This document shows positions 1-39,642 of a stretch of DNA of 64,000 nt, in pieces (the first letter of the stretch is position 1; the number at the start of each line of letters is the position of its first letter). Source of the DNA: Cristatella mucedo. Taxonomy: Eukaryota; Bryozoa; Phylactolaemata; Cristatellidae. Under the pieces are notes generated by a model that had not been told where the DNA came from, searched no databases, and worked only from the letters and a program-made list of their open reading frames with translations. The stretch lies in the NCBI GenBank assembly GCA_009760855.2, contig WPIO01000005.1:7211001-7275000 (forward strand), written 5' to 3'. A program made the translations under genes and the position numbers.

Positions 1-334
1 CCACTTCTCGATGATCTGATGATTGGCGAGGCACGAGACGGGTATCGACACTTGACCGATGCACACGTGGCGGTCCAGCCGCTTTTTCTTCTCAGTGTCT
101 CTGTACAATGCCACCGAAATGGTGGCCACCTCAGGCAGATTGCTGCAAGAGACAAGCACTAAGCTCTGTCGGTGTGGGTCCGGCTGGAAAGCGGTGTGCT
201 CCTCGATAGCACGGCGCCTTTCGGCCATACCTAACCAAGTCCGGACAAAACAAGAAAGTCCCAGAGCTGACAGCGATCGCCCCACAAAGCTCCTCCACAG
301 ACCGAGACGATCGCTTAATCGTGGCAGGCCAGGT

Positions 335-483
335 AAAAAAAAAATTCATTTATATAGCGCCCCAAGAGAACATAATCTCTATTCAGGCGCTTCACATATG
401 CCTCGGGGCTCGAGCCCTCGACCTCAGTCAGACCTTGGTCGGGGCGAGCACCTTAACCGCTAGACCAAACCAGCTCGGCAGGG
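335..483 (-). mobile_element. SINE family 1 (tRNA head, LINE-A-like tail)
   Basis: On the minus strand: GCCGAGCTGGTTTGGTCTAG CGGTTAAGG (A-box-like), GGGCTCGAGCCC (B-box position), then GTGAAGCGCCTGAATAGAGA and TTCTCTTGGGGCGCTATATA ending in a T-rich tail. It is nearly full length, about 145 bp. Confidence 0.85.
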
Positions 484-1699
484 ACTTGCCGTTAAAATGT
501 CAAGCCTGTGCTGTGCGCCACACCACGTTGAGGTACAGATAGAAGCGCTTAGCATTGGGTTAGAGGGCAGCGCCGCCCCCATGCAATGGAGTAGAACCGT
601 TTTCGGCTCAATAATTGCTGCGACAGGTCAAGCAAAATCTTTGGCTACAGGGCTTATGCGTTATCAGTACAAATACTGCATGCACAATGATAAGGACGAC
701 GATGACGGCGTTTCTGATGATGTGAGGTTATCAACACCTTTAGCTTGACAGCACAGCATCATCTACTGAATTTGTTTTGCGCCGAATTCTGCATTATGAT
801 GACCCTGGGTCTTGGTTGGATCACAGAGGCCACATGCAGAGGAATGACTCACTGAGCGAAGGCAGGGAAGCTGTTGTCTGCCAAGATGGCATCAGAAAGG
901 GAGACAAACTTGATCAACAAAAAGTGCTGGCATTACTCACGAGTTGTTGAGCCAATCCTCATTCGGCAGGCAGCTGCTTTACGTGAAGCCTGTGTCAGCA
1001 CAGCTCCTAGTCGAGTTCCTAGTCGGGACACTGCAGGGCAAACGGGAGAGCCTATGCGGGCAGAAGGAGTGCTATGAAAAATATCGGGCCTGAAATCAAC
1101 GAAACAATAAGATGCCCTCGAATCCATACAGACTTGTGTTTTGATTCACTCGATCTTTGATTGCAGGGGGATTGATCGCAGCAGTACAGCTTGGCATCGA
1201 TGTTCCGGAGGGGGTAGGGGATGGGTGGAGTCATAATCATGTAATCGTGATAAAAATGGGAGAGCAAGAGACAGACAGACAAAAAGAGAGGAAGATAGAG
1301 AGAGAGAGAGAGAGAGTGCGCACGTGCGAGATTGACGAAAGTAAAACTGTCTTACAACTGTGACAGAGGACGAATGGGATTTGAATGCAGAAGGGGGACG
1401 ATGATGTGCACAATGACGGTCGTCTGAAAGAGTGCACAATTCGAGTGGCCAAGTCCACTGGCCTTGAGTACCAAGGCTCGAAGAGCAGTCCCCAGCCCGG
1501 TGACACGACAAGGTCACACTACAACGAGGCAATCAGTTGAGAGCAACCGAGTAGCCACCTGTCTGTCAGCAGCATTTTTCGCAAGCAATGAATTCTGTTC
1601 TAGCCCGGCACAAAGCCTGGCCAGCCAGCAGAGCCTCCAGATTATTTGACGGATTGATTTCAAGCAATTTAAAAAATACAAACTTTAAAGGGTAGTAAT
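484..1699. other. No gene recognised
   Basis: Unique-looking DNA downstream (RasGAP sense) of the C2 exons, with a short (GA)n at 1299-1316. Short frames only. I searched for the next C2 exon here without success. Confidence 0.5.
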
Positions 1700-1860
1700 G
1701 AGTAGGAATAGTTTAAATGTGTAACGTAATGTACTGTATCTCTAAGCAGATGCTACGCTGGAGAGTTTTCTAAAGCGCAATAAAACCTTAAGCAGCTTTC
1801 GGTGAACACATGGTTGTCAATAGACTTCATTTTGAGCTCCGGAAGGCCATCAAGGTGTCG
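1700..1860 (-). mobile_element. LINE family B 3' end, old degraded copy
   Basis: TGTACTGTATCTCTAAGC, GAGAGTTTTCTAAAGCGCAA, CTTAAGCAGCTTTCGGTGAA and GTTGTCAATAGACTTCATTT follow the family B 3' end in reverse, with many substitutions. Confidence 0.55.
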
Positions 1861-2168
1861 TTGCTCTGCAACAGCTGACTCAAAAAGGCAGGCAACGGTC
1901 CACAGACTGAGCAGAGAATATAGCTGCTATCTTCATAGAGGCAAGAACAATTGAGCACATAGGCAACGTTTGCTCAGAGCTTTGACCAAACGAATTGCCA
2001 TGGCTAGCCATTCTGCCACCGCTGGTGGCTTGGCAGCACGATCGTGGTTGGGCACACACCTCGTCAGCAATATGGTGATCGGTCGAGTCCAAACACAAAG
2101 CAAGCAGGCTGCCCCCAGGCTAGCTCGGTCGTCTGCTCGGCGTGTCACGTCAGCTGCCTGCCAGGACG

Positions 2169-2186
2169 GGGGGGGGGGGGGGGGGT
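2169..2186 (+). repeat. Poly-G tract
   Basis: An uninterrupted run of about 17-18 G. Similar short G or C runs occur at 2591-2600, 36593-36602, 27038-27048 and 44840-44857. Confidence 0.9.
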
Positions 2187-2833
2187 GATGCAGACTCGCT
2201 AGGTCGCTCGTTAGGCAAGCTGGCTGCACGGCACGGCCCAGCACGGCACTGCTGCTCAGAGGCATAGGCGACGGCTCTTCTAGAGCAATGAGCCCTAGCC
2301 ATCACACACTAAAAGTCCCGAATCTGCCAGAGCACGGTTGCCTGACATAGACTGGTGGTGGCTGAGAAGCTACAGCCCATTGATCTGGGCCCGACGCCGA
2401 CTTGGCTGAACCCAGTAGCACCGGAACAACGTAGCCAACAAAACGCAGAAAGTAGCAACCTTCGTGAATCCAGGTAAGAATAATGGCAAACGACATTAGT
2501 GGCGATTGGGGTTATGCATTCCTATGCACACATGCCAACCGCATGCTGCTCACTCACATCTGCAGGTGATGAATGCGCTCAGTGGCACAGGGGGGGGGGG
2601 CATTTGCCTCCCCCCCCTTAAAGCAAGGCAGTGACCAGGGCTGCCCTGAAATGATCTAAATCAGCCAGATTATGACAGGATATTCATTATTTTCGTTTCC
2701 TAAATTGTAAAGGCTAGGAACCGATTATGCGATAATCTATGGCCAAGGCTGCATACAAGCTGATGCCATGAGATAGGCAGTCTGTTATGTTGCCATAGTT
2801 GGCAATGAGATTTAAGCTGATTTCAGCTCTAGG

Positions 2834-2967
2834 TCACGAGCTGGTTTGGCCTCCAGCTGTTAAGGTGCTCACCACAGGGACCAAGGTCTGGCTGAGGTCG
2901 TGGGCTCGAGCCCCGAGGCATATGTGAAGTGCTTGAAGAAGTTCTCTTGGAGCACTATACAAATGAA

Positions 2968-2969
<2 letters not shown>
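2834..2969 (+). mobile_element. SINE family 1
   Basis: CACGAGCTGGTTTGGCCTCC, GTTAAGGTGCTC, GTGGGCTCGAGCCCC and the tail GTGAAGTGCTTGAAGAAGTT CTCTTGGAGCACTATAC are followed by (TA)27 (CA)5 at 2970-3032, an expanded 3' simple tail. Confidence 0.85.

Positions 2970-3032
<63 letters not shown>
2970..3032 (+). repeat. (TA)n(CA)n microsatellite at a SINE tail
   Basis: About 26 TA units followed by 5 CA units, immediately downstream of a SINE-1 copy. Confidence 0.95.
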
Positions 3033-3854
3033 AATTATATATGTCATTGCTAACGTTGAACACCTGTAACCATCTGCTGCTGTCAAATAGGCCTATCTAC
3101 GTTAAGGATATGTACTTGTTATGTTAAGATCAGGGGGGTTCTTTACTTCTGCTGTGTTTATGCTACTGTCGGCATATTTGGGTGTATTGGTGCTGCACTT
3201 TCAAGTCACTGGCTGTTATACGAGGCTCAGGCATCACCAGCATTCGTTGCACGTCAGCTGAGACCAACACCGAGCGCTGTGTTTGAGGCCTAGTTCTATC
3301 TGGAAGTGAAAGCTACTCACGAAGTTTATAAAGAGGCCCCGGTTCCTACACCCACCGACGTCACCGACGACGAAATTATGCCTTAATTGCACTTGATGAG
3401 CAACGGCCGAGTTCAAGTCAAATGAACGCTATGATTTTGTGCTATACTATTTTTGATTAATTGTCTAGCCCACCTATACAAGTTGCCCCGACATACAAAT
3501 TTTACAAGTCTTGCTCTCCTATGTGAAAATCCTAGCTCTGCCACTGAACGGACTGTATATGCCGGCAGCTTTTTAAGTTACCAAATCAAAGACAGGGCTT
3601 CACACAACCATAATAAGGACGACATTAAAGTCTTCTCACCAGCCAGAACGGTCCACAACAACACGCCAGGCCTTCTGTCGATGTGAGGTAAACAATTGAC
3701 AGAATGAACATCACCGCTGCCTAACTCATTCACTCGCACAGCGGCAACTGCAGCATGCTCACGTGGTAATAAGATAGCTCACTAAAGCAAGAACGCCATA
3801 GGCCATTGGTGGCAAGGTCGCTTATAATGCAAGCACACTAGGGAAAATACTTAC

Positions 3855-30122
<26,268 letters not shown>

Positions 30123-30646
30123 CTAATTGATGAGAAAAATGTCGCAGCTTCAGCCTGGAGCTCGGGATGCTCAGTAACCGGTTTAGGTTAGGGAGCTTGA
30201 CTAGCGGCGACAGCGTGCAATCAGCACGGCCACTTCTCGGTGGAGACTGTCAGTTAGCACAGCCACCTGACAAGCAACGAGCAATCTGCCACTGTCAAGT
30301 CAAGTCGCTGAGACGGCGCAGACCTAGTATCGCCGGCTTCCTCGACGATGCCTGCTTTGCAGCTGCAACCAGCTGCAAACGACTACCTACCTCTAGGGCC
30401 GAACAAGTTCGCCAGCACATATCACTTCCCTATACCAGGTCTCAGCGATCAATCGGGCAGGGGGGATTCCGGCAAAGGTAGTTTCCAAATGCCTTTAATT
30501 AACAAAATGAGTTTAGCTCTGTGTAGTATGTCTTGCTTAGGGCAAATGCTTTTTTTTGCACTCTTGCAGGCCACCAACCCTCCTACCAACTGGCTGCACG
30601 CCTGATTTGGCTTCACACAGACGTCACTCGTTGGTAAGTTACTTAC

Positions 30647-30680
30647 ATACTTGTTCAATAACAATATACACCGATTCTGC
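30647..30680 (-). CDS. Possible small upstream exon of the RasGAP gene
   Basis: A 34-bp segment is bounded by a good acceptor (TAGCTATGTTTTGCAG) and a consensus donor (GTAAGTAA). It is open from phase 0 to phase 1 as AESVYIVIEQV plus T, which joins in phase to the 30122 exon. The alternating hydrophobic pattern would suit a beta strand of the first PH half. It is short enough to arise by chance, and it lies beside a 196-bp (CA)n tract. Transcript data are needed to choose between this and the 31226-31260 and 40572-40623 candidates. Confidence 0.3.
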
Positions 30681-30769
30681 CTGCAAAACATAGCTATAAC
30701 TGTGTGTTCGAACAAGTATCTTATTATTGAACAAGTATATATACATACATATACATATGTATATATATA

Positions 30770-30976
<207 letters not shown>

Positions 30977-31539
30977 ACGAGTTTCGTGAGACTGAAGAAG
31001 GGTCAATCGTTCTGCAAGCACTGCTGAATATTTTGGAGAGAACCGTGCACTGCATACTAACTGCAGCTCTAGAGTCGGCTCTATGAGACCATCCCTATCG
31101 AAGGGGGAAGGGTAAACCAGGAGTCAATGCACCCAGCTCTTTAGTACTTGCTATTCCTACAGTGGCACACACCATGACTATCGTATCTGAGCTGTCCTCA
31201 GTCAAATACTTGACAGCAAACTTACACTTCAGACTCGAATGAACATAGCTCTTCCAACAACTGCAAGTGTGGCCATTAATTGGAGCAACTGTTTACTTTA
31301 GTCGATTAGGTCCTATATTTTTATAGCATGCAGGTTAATGCCTATGCATACTCAAAAGCCATGCAGCACTGAACAAGAGCCCTTCAGAATTTTGACAGGC
31401 GAGGACCAGTCACGTGGCAAACTAAGACAGCAATCCTGTTGGTTTTGCTTTCTGAATGTCTGCTAAATATTTAAATAAGGAATTACACCAAAATCATTGT
31501 CGCTTGAGTTAGAGGTTGAGTTTTCTCCCAAGTAAAATC

Positions 31540-33030
31540 AGAAGCTACCCAGAATCTGTCTGTGGGCATAACTCGCATAGTCAAGCATTACATAACAGAG
31601 TCAGCATTGCTTCGGGTGTACAACGACCTACTTAGGAATGCAGACATGGGTAGGGTGTCTGCTTGTTTTGCTTGATCTTTCGGCAGCTTTTGATACCATC
31701 GATCGCAAAGTTCTTCTAGAGCGCCTCTCATCTTGCCTGGGCATCACTGGCACTGCTCTGCAGTGATTCAGGTCCTATCTCAGTGGGAGACTCCAGAGTA
31801 TTGACGTGAATGGACAAAGATCATCTGAAGTACCTCTGAAATATGGAGTACCTTAGGGCTCAGTGATAGGTCCGGTTCTTTTCACGGTTTATACTCTCCC
31901 TCTTGCTGATGGGATTGCCAAGCACAATCTAGGCTTTCACTTCTATGCAGATGACACTCAGTTGTACCTTTGCTTTGATCCCTCCCAGCCTTCGAGCACC
32001 TCAAATTCTCTAAACTCACTTGCTGCATGCATTGATGACATCCGCACATGGATGGCAGCAAATTTTCTAAAACTTAACGATGATAAAACTGACTTACTAG
32101 TTATGGAAACCCAGTGTGATCCAGAGATTGGAAAGGCTGACTCTCAAAATTGGCTCAGCCAGCATATCTCCTGTCGAATCAGCTCAAAATCTAGGTGTCA
32201 TATTCCAAAGCGACCTCTCGTTAGACGACCATATCAGCTCCACAGTCAAATCTGCCTATTTTCAGCTTCATAACATTGCTAAAATTCGGGCTTGTAAGGA
32301 TAAAGATACCACGTCCAAGTTGGTCCATGCATTCGTGACATCTCGTCTCGACTTCTGCAACTCACTGCTTACTGGCCTACCAGCATGTGCGATCAGGCGA
32401 TTGCAGCTGGTGCAAAACTCTGCAGCTAGGCTTGTCTGTCGTGAGCGTCGCAGTTGCGACATTACTCTACTTCTCGCCGACCTGCACTGGCTACCAGTGA
32501 GGCAACGGATTGACTTCCAGGTTTTGTCGCTCACTTTTAGGTCTCTTCATTCTATGGCTCCAGCCTATCTATCAGATATACTCCCCAATCAGGCCAAGCA
32601 TCGTACCACCCGCTTTTCGGAATCCAACAGTCTACAAATACCTCGTACAAACCTTAAATCCTTTGGAGACCGTGCATTTAGTTCATATGCTCCCAAAGCC
32701 TGGAACTCCCTCCCGACCTGCGTCAGAACATCCCCTGACCTGACCACATTTAAAAGGAACCTAAAAACACCTATTTAGGAAAGCATTTAGTAGGTCCCTG
32801 TGATTCGTCCTTGACGTGCTTATGCGTGCTGACACTGTGCATGCTGCAACTAATCACATTTGCATGCTGACCCTGTGCATGTCACCCCTAACCATATTAT
32901 TCATTTCGTTTGTTTTTCAAGCATGATTTTACTTACCATTCAATGGCATTTCACTTTACAGCAAATGTAAAGCGCCTAGAGAGAGATTAAGTTCTCCGAG
33001 GGCGCTTTATCAAGTGAATTATTATTATCA
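31540..33030 (+). mobile_element. LINE family A (CR1/L2-like): RT-containing, 5'-truncated, inactivated copy
   Basis: This is the best-preserved LINE in the window. It shows a degraded TALLRVYNDLL-like start and then, in order, LDLSAAFDTIDR, the RT active-site motif FYADDTQLYL (about 31942-31971), LKLNDDKTDLLV, LGVIFQSDLSLDDH, LDFCNSLLTGLP, HWLPVRQRIDFQVLSL and WNSLP near the C-terminus, ending about 32776. It is dead: TGG to TGA near 31763, CAG to TAG near 31853 and a frameshift near 32115. The 3' untranslated part (32780-33030) ends in a stem-loop-like TGTAAAGCGCC...GAGGGCGCTTTAT and a short (ATT)n. Endonuclease and ORF1 are missing. Confidence 0.9.
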
Positions 33031-33391
33031 TTATAACTGAAATAAGATTTCTCATGAATGCAACACATCCTTTGATGCATACCATTCAGTCAAAATTGGC
33101 AGGTTTAAAAACATCATGTGCAGGTAGATTTTGCTTACATAGAGGTTTATTGAAACACCATTACAGAGTTTGCTTCTCAAACAGTTTTAAGCACTGGTGG
33201 CCTATACTTAGGACTGTATTCAAAGATTTCCTTTAATTATCAGTGATGAGAGAGAGAGCCACGAACGGAAGGAATAAAACTGGGCTTACTATTACAGTCA
33301 CAAGATTGGCCCAGACTATTATGGTATATCACACAAATACATTGCAATAAGCATAACCTCTAAGTAAAGTAAACGTCGGCTGATCAAACAG

Positions 33392-33520
33392 CCTCATTTA
33401 CATAGCAGCAGAAGAGCCTTGGCGGCTATCAACCGCTAGCACCAGGCCATACAGGACTGCCTGCTGAAAGACTCGAACACACGACCTGGGCCATAAAGTG
33501 CAGGCAACTTATCTCAGGGC
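33392..33520 (-). mobile_element. SINE family 2, diverged
   Basis: The minus strand reads TGAGATAAGTTGCCTGCACT, GGTCGTGTGTTCGAGTCTTT, GGTTGATAGCCGCCAAGGCT CTTCTGCTGCTATG. Confidence 0.7.
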
Positions 33521-33758
33521 AATGCAAACATAAATCGTTTGACTGAGGATGTGCTTGCAAAGAAGTTCGACATTAGACTCTGTGGCGATATCAAAACTTA
33601 TGATGCAAATATAACAGTGGTAGACATACCTGCAAAGTCCTAGGATCCCTAGAAATAATCGAACAGCAACATCCGAGTGTTTTATTCCGGATGAACTGCT
33701 GCAGTCGCTAAATTGTCTGCCGCGATTGTCTTGAGGCCACGAGCACCGAGACGCAATG

Positions 33759-33790
33759 GGTGTCACTCGTTGGCTACGACGAGTGACACC
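33759..33790. other. Perfect 12-bp hairpin, 8-nt loop
   Basis: GGTGTCACTCGT and ACGAGTGACACC flank TGGCTACG. It lies in unannotated DNA 240 bp from a SINE-2 copy. Transcription is unknown. Confidence 0.85.
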
Positions 33791-36700
33791 TACTAGCATG
33801 CACCGCAAGTGAGTTGTAGATGCTGAACGATACTTGCAGAGGCAAACATGATGAGAACTTGTCAGTAGCAGCTATGACATTGGTCAATAATCCAGTGGCA
33901 AATGAGTCTGGTTGGGTATGAGTTGTGATCAACATTTCCCTACTCTCTACTCTACATATGCTAACACTTATGGTATGAGACTGGTCCGAAAGCTTGGCAT
34001 AAGCAGAGAGCCATGATCATTCTTCGTGTCCATGTAATGGCTACACATAGCAACTTGCTGATTGCGAAGGTGTTCATAAAACCTGTGCAAACCTACATAA
34101 ACACATTAACACCATCACTGCTCTGCAGGTGGTGCAATTCTAGCTCTGATTACCATCATATATCAGGCATTTAATACAAATGAGCAGATCTCAAGCCACA
34201 GATCCAAGGCTCCATGTATTCACAAATATAAACCTGGTAGTCTGTAGCAATAAACACTTTGAAGCAATAAGCGGCCACCAATTACAGCTCTTGAGGGTAC
34301 TACAAGTGCAGCCACAGCCATGCCACTACACGGTACACAACACTGTCGATTAGTCCTACTTAGGATGAGTGGAATATTCAGTTACAAGGATTACTGAAGA
34401 GGGGCAAGTTCCGTGATGAGGGCATAGGAATAAATCGATAGAACCTAATCTGGAAAACGTCTACTTTTAAGCTCATATTAGACACACCTCGTTACAAAAA
34501 ATGCAACAAATCCAGCAAACAAGTCGCAACAAGCAGCAATTTGATCAGGCATGGCCCCGCCGATTTCCTACTGAAGCTTTTCAGTACACCCGCTAAAATG
34601 CACTGGCAAACGGATCACTAGTTCTATGACTACAAGTGCATTCCAGTAAAATGAACTAGTTATGAGTGTAACACCAGCAATACAGGGTTGGCCCTGCAGT
34701 GAACATCTAAGTGTGCATGGCTGACGAGGAGAGGGCTGGAGACCACATTTCGAAGCCAATTGGCAGCTTCTCCTAATTCCCTGCTTCCTACCTCATGGCT
34801 TATAAATGCAATACAACGGTACTCCAGAAGCCACTCAGCCCAGTTGTGGACAGTGGTAACTATGGCTGGGGCAGCAGCACAGCCCAAGGACACAGCCTCA
34901 GTGATAGGAAGAGGATGGGGGGGAGGTCGAGGGATGAACGTGTTGGACATGACTTCTGCAAAACTGTGCAGCCAGTCTCACTGCTAGACTGGAGCTTCGG
35001 TACCTGCCACCTGTTATGCTCCGGACTTTCGGGCGATCCTAATCCTGGATGTCGAAGCACTAGCTTATCCGGCTGATGGATCTGGAAGCAGTGGTTGCTC
35101 GGCTCTCACTGTAACCCCAGCTGCTGAAACCTCAGCAGGCTGCTCAAGCTGTGTACAGCAGCTGCAACAACAACAGCAGTAGATAAAAGGTCCCTTCCTG
35201 TGGTCGGCTTAGCCTGTGGCTTTGTCTCCAAGTCAATCGCTCTGGTCTAATTGGTAGCTGCGATAAAGAAGCAAGCAGTAAGCTTAAAGGAAAATAGCCA
35301 CTTCGGAGCTTGGCTCCTCCCAGCTTAGTCCGTCAGCCAATCAGTGTTTCCAATGAAAGGCAACCAGTGGTTAACTTCTGCTAAGCCAAAATGGGGAGTT
35401 TGTGATGGTTTCTTGCCAATAACGACTGCTCCTGCTGAAGTTACTCCTATCCAGCAGCCCATAGCAGGGTGAATTACTCAGGCGGCAAACTTCAGCCCAG
35501 CAGTGAAAGATTAGTCAGAGAAGATCAGTTGCCTATCTGCTTCAGCTCAAGCAGGCTCCCTTTTACAACACCCGGGTATGCAAGCAGCAAGATAAAACAT
35601 GGCCAATGGACTTATCGGCCAACTCAGCTTGATTAGGCTGGATAAGCAGACCATTTAACCAGGATCTAGCCAAGGGAGACAGCCATTGAACTTTTCAGAG
35701 GCAGCAAATCCCAAGAAAGTTGACAGGCATTGGTCGGTCCAGAGTGGGGGTGGTGGTGGGTGGGTGGTAGGGGCAGCCAGGGCTCACTTTATCCCTTCCT
35801 CAAAGGTTTGGACACTATAACTTAGTCGGACAGTGCCTACAGTGAAATGGCCTCTGGTAATTGGTATATAAATCTGACCGAAGCATTTTCAGATTAAGGT
35901 AGGGGCCCCAAGGGGCCAAAGCATTAGAAGCATCCAGCACAGACACACACACAAGCTACACAATATGACAACGGTGAGCACAAATAGTTCTTAAAGCAAT
36001 TCAGGTAGACTTTAGGAGTGCACAGGAAGCACACAGTTTCTATATGAGATTTTTCAGAAGTGGGCCTATCTTACATATTGGTGACCAGCAGAGTGTGGCA
36101 AAAGAATGATATGCCATCCAGCTGAGCTCCCATGTTGGCAGATTTGCCATTTTAGTTTCAAGATGGAGGTAAATTTCTTTGATAGCCTATCGTCAGACAT
36201 CGACCAGACACCTGAGAAAATAGAATGCTTATATCCCATCACTTCCTTGAAGCAGCAGCAGCATCAGTTGGCAGACTGATCCATTTTATGGCGATAAGGT
36301 GTCGTGAGGCACTAGCCCCAGCCAGGTACCAGGTACGCCAGTAGCCAAACAGTTAAGTTGGGGCTAAAACTAAATGACTGGATTGGTTCTGCTGGCACCA
36401 ATCAACCCACAACCCCGAGGGCTGAGCAGCTAACCTACCTTAATAGAGGTGACCCACCATCTGAGCCGGCTCTGACCGAGGCCCTACTCCCTCAAGTCTT
36501 TCATGGGCATCGGCCAAGACAAGGTTAGATACCACAACCGGCAAAGGAAGCTTCGTTACTGCCGACCTTTGAGAAGCCCTGCAATAAACTGGGGGGGGGG
36601 GGCTGATAAACATGATGACTGACGACTCTGATGACTCATGGACGACAGAGGGAGGCAAAAAGAGGCCTGCCTCAAGCAGGCACGGTCTGACAGCTGAGCC

Positions 36701-39634
36701 TGCTGCTACTGCTGGCACACCTTGCAACGTCACGTTGCACGTAGGCAGCATCTATTCTGCTGCTGTTACACATCATGGTCCTGTAGGGTCAGCTTAAAAT
36801 AGTTGGATGACGTCATAGCAAAGGTACCAGGCCATCTGCACAGGCTATGGTTGAGCATGGACTGATAGATACTGCAGCCTCCCAGATGCAGCCAGTCCAG
36901 TTCGGTCACACTTCAGCTTACAGTGATGAATCTGATTGGTTGCAGCAGGTATGGTGGGGTCAATAGAATGGCAGGTAGAGGGGTTGGTGGTGGTGGCCCA
37001 GAGAAATGGGTGGGATCGTAGCAATGCTAAGAGGAGCCATGGAAATAGGAGTAGAATGGAAACCACTCAGGAGGACTTTTGCTCCCCCTCCATATATAGC
37101 AAGGCTGCCAAATAATGCACTGCAAAATAAACAGATCTGAGCTACAGAAATTTGAGCTTTTCCAGGCCCACCAAATGCCAATGAGTTGTCACGAAAAGAA
37201 ACTGGTTTGTACTTGCCACGAGGCCAACTGCAATAGAATGCAACCCAACAGGCTGTTGATCGATAACTTGCTGAAGGTCCACAGATTAAACTATTGCAAT
37301 TACCGAAATTTTAACTTTTCCCAAGCCAAGCAACTTAATTTGTACTCTCTTGCACTTGTCTCTCAGTACAGTGTCCAAACTGTGCACAGCTCTGAAACGT
37401 CCACGAGACTTGACAGATTGTCTAGTTGCAGTCGAAAATGACCATAAGGCAGATACGGTCTCGACTGCAATGGATGCGCTCGACCTTCAAATCAAACCCG
37501 TTCGTCGTGCTTGAATCTGCTTTGTATATTAGCATGCGCACACAAGTTGACAAGATCGGCCATAAAGTGCTGCTCCCAGCATGTGTGACAAAAGAGAAAG
37601 CTGTTGCTTAATGCCGCCAGTTGCTCAGTTTGCTATAGCAGTTGATAGCTCTGGCACGAGGCATAAGAATACACGATCTGCTGATCAGATTCATCGCCGT
37701 GACGCTGGGCACAGCTCAGTTGGCAAACGCAGCCATCCTACGTGAGCAATGCACGACGAGCCGGGCATGCAAACCAGCTCGTACGCCTAACATCCAACGG
37801 CCAACAACATGCCTAGCCACCGAGCTGTATCTCGTGGTGCTGCCGAGCAGCTTTCACCAGCTTACCTGCAACTGGGCCGAATGGTGCTGCACGCAATATG
37901 CCGATGCGCTTGCACAGGACAATGAACTTGGGAGCCCCACGGCTTGGGCAGCCACTGCATTAGGAAGAGCCGCGCTGCAGCAGGCTCAGAGAATTGCCGA
38001 GAAGCGGCAGCTGCGGCCATCCTGCTCGATGAGCCTTATGCGTGCACATGCTCCCACGAATGGATGCTCTCTTCTCCCTCTGAAGCGTCACAACCAACAG
38101 CTGTAGAGGGCTGTCGGTCTTTCGCAAAGTGGATGTACCCAGCAAAATTAAGGATGGAGGGCCATCACCTCCTCCTACCCCTAAGTCGGCTAGTTTCTCT
38201 CTGTCGGCAAGACTCGCTCTTGCTCAGAGAGACAGGCGCAGAGCCTCGGTTTGACCGAGCGCGGTGGCTGCTTCACCAGTAGCCCGTCATCTGCACAGGT
38301 ATGGCGCAAAGGGGGGGGGGTGGTTGCTGGCAAGGCCAGCAAGCATTTAAATCCGGATCAAGCAGGACCGCTGCTGCTGCTGCTGGTCGGGCAGCAAGTC
38401 GCCGGGCTCGCCCAGTCAACCCTACTGCCATTGGCTGCCTTGGGCAAGGTCAGGCTAGACCTTGCCTGGCTCAGTCCTCGAGATTTCGCTCGCCATCCCC
38501 TTCCCTGTCGCACAGTCTCGATGTGATCTGCCACTATGCTCACTGGCAGATGGCGGAGGCATTTAACTGCTGTAGCCTTACTGACAGACTTAAGCTTGCC
38601 ACGTGCAGGGTGCACTGCAGCCATGGCTGCCGGGCGACACAGGCACCCCCTGGCCAGCCGATTTTCGAGGCACCTGGAGTAGCAAACCGTTTCAATTGCC
38701 AGTTCAACAATGAATCTAACAAAAGCTACCTGATGATTTGTCATTGCTTTGTGACTGTGACGGCACATCATGCATCCTGAATGCAGAAAATATGCTCCAA
38801 TTTATGTTTCTTTATCTTTAACGCCACAAAGCAAAGAAAGGTTAGGTGACTATACGGCATTAGAAATGTTCTACATCCAGTGGCAGAATCAGGAGGCAGG
38901 GGCGCATTTACTCCCCCTTTCAACAGTGGGGCAGCCACCTGGTCGCCTGCCCCCTACTGGCTCGTTTAGCTCAGTGGTCAAGGTGCTCGGGGTCGACTAA
39001 GGTCAACGTGAATGTATTTAACAAAGTGGTCAGCTTATGTGTGCTGCTGCTGCACATGTTAGCACTAGCCAATTTACAAGCTGTATATGTTTGCAGCATA
39101 TGAGTAGTACCGAGAAAGAGATTTAATGCTATTCGAGCTCCATACTAATGTACTATTAGTACTAATATTCCTATTATCGTTAGAAAAGGGGAAGCCTGAG
39201 TTAACTTCATGCTGCATGCACTGCCACACCAGCAGGCAGCACTGGGGAGCACCAAACCGGTCAGTCGGGAGGAAGAAGGCCTGCAGAATAATGACCTCAC
39301 AGCAGCTGACCTCAGCAATGATTCTCTTATGCAGGCACAGTCTGCCTGCCTTGCTACTTTTCACTAGGGACTGGGATAGACAGGAGCTGCTATTAGTAAA
39401 GTTGCTTGCACAATTAATGACCCAAGCCTTGACCACTCAAGCAAGCTGCAGCTAGAGTATCCCTCCCCGACCACAATACCATCCCAATAGCCTACACAAG
39501 ATGCCAGCATTAGTCATAGTGCACCAATTAATGACGAGAAACTCAGCCCCTCAAGATGCTCGTGTGCTTATGCTCGTGGCCTAGCATGCACGGATACCCA
39601 TTGATGCCGGCTTTCGAAGAGGAGCGCAACAGCA
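33791..39634. other. Gene-free stretch
   Basis: No domain or element except the SINE-1 fragment at 38955-39035. A 154-codon plus frame (37642-38106) has a strong minus-strand donor opposite it (37865/37866) but no reading with family similarity. Confidence 0.45.
38955..39035 (+). mobile_element. SINE family 1, 5' fragment
   Basis: CTGGCTCGTTTAGCTCAGTG GTCAAGGTGCTCGG then AAGGTCAACGTGAATGTATT. The TTAGCTCAGTGG run is an almost canonical tRNA A box. The tail is missing. Confidence 0.6.
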
Positions 39635-39642
39635 GCCTAGAG

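Noticed and set aside
2302-2496. Minus-strand frame with GYVVPVLLGSA, faintly like the later C2 strand (GYVGLVxxPV)
   Set aside because: The resemblance is short, no suitable acceptor or phase was found, and the rest does not follow the C2 pattern.
3316-3340. Tiny minus-strand exon (NRGLFINF) phase-compatible with the 3855 donor
   Set aside because: It has only eight residues, with no match to the C2 continuation.
30295-30372. Minus-strand frame LVAAAKQASSRKPAILGLRR ending in TGA
   Set aside because: Protein-like, but the only phase-1 donor in it (TAG/GTCTGC) is far from consensus.
37866-38040. Minus-strand ATG frame (MAAAASRQFSEPAAARLFLM) with a GTAAGC donor
   Set aside because: It ends at phase 2, which does not fit the 30122 exon, and the opposite strand is equally open. 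No similarity.
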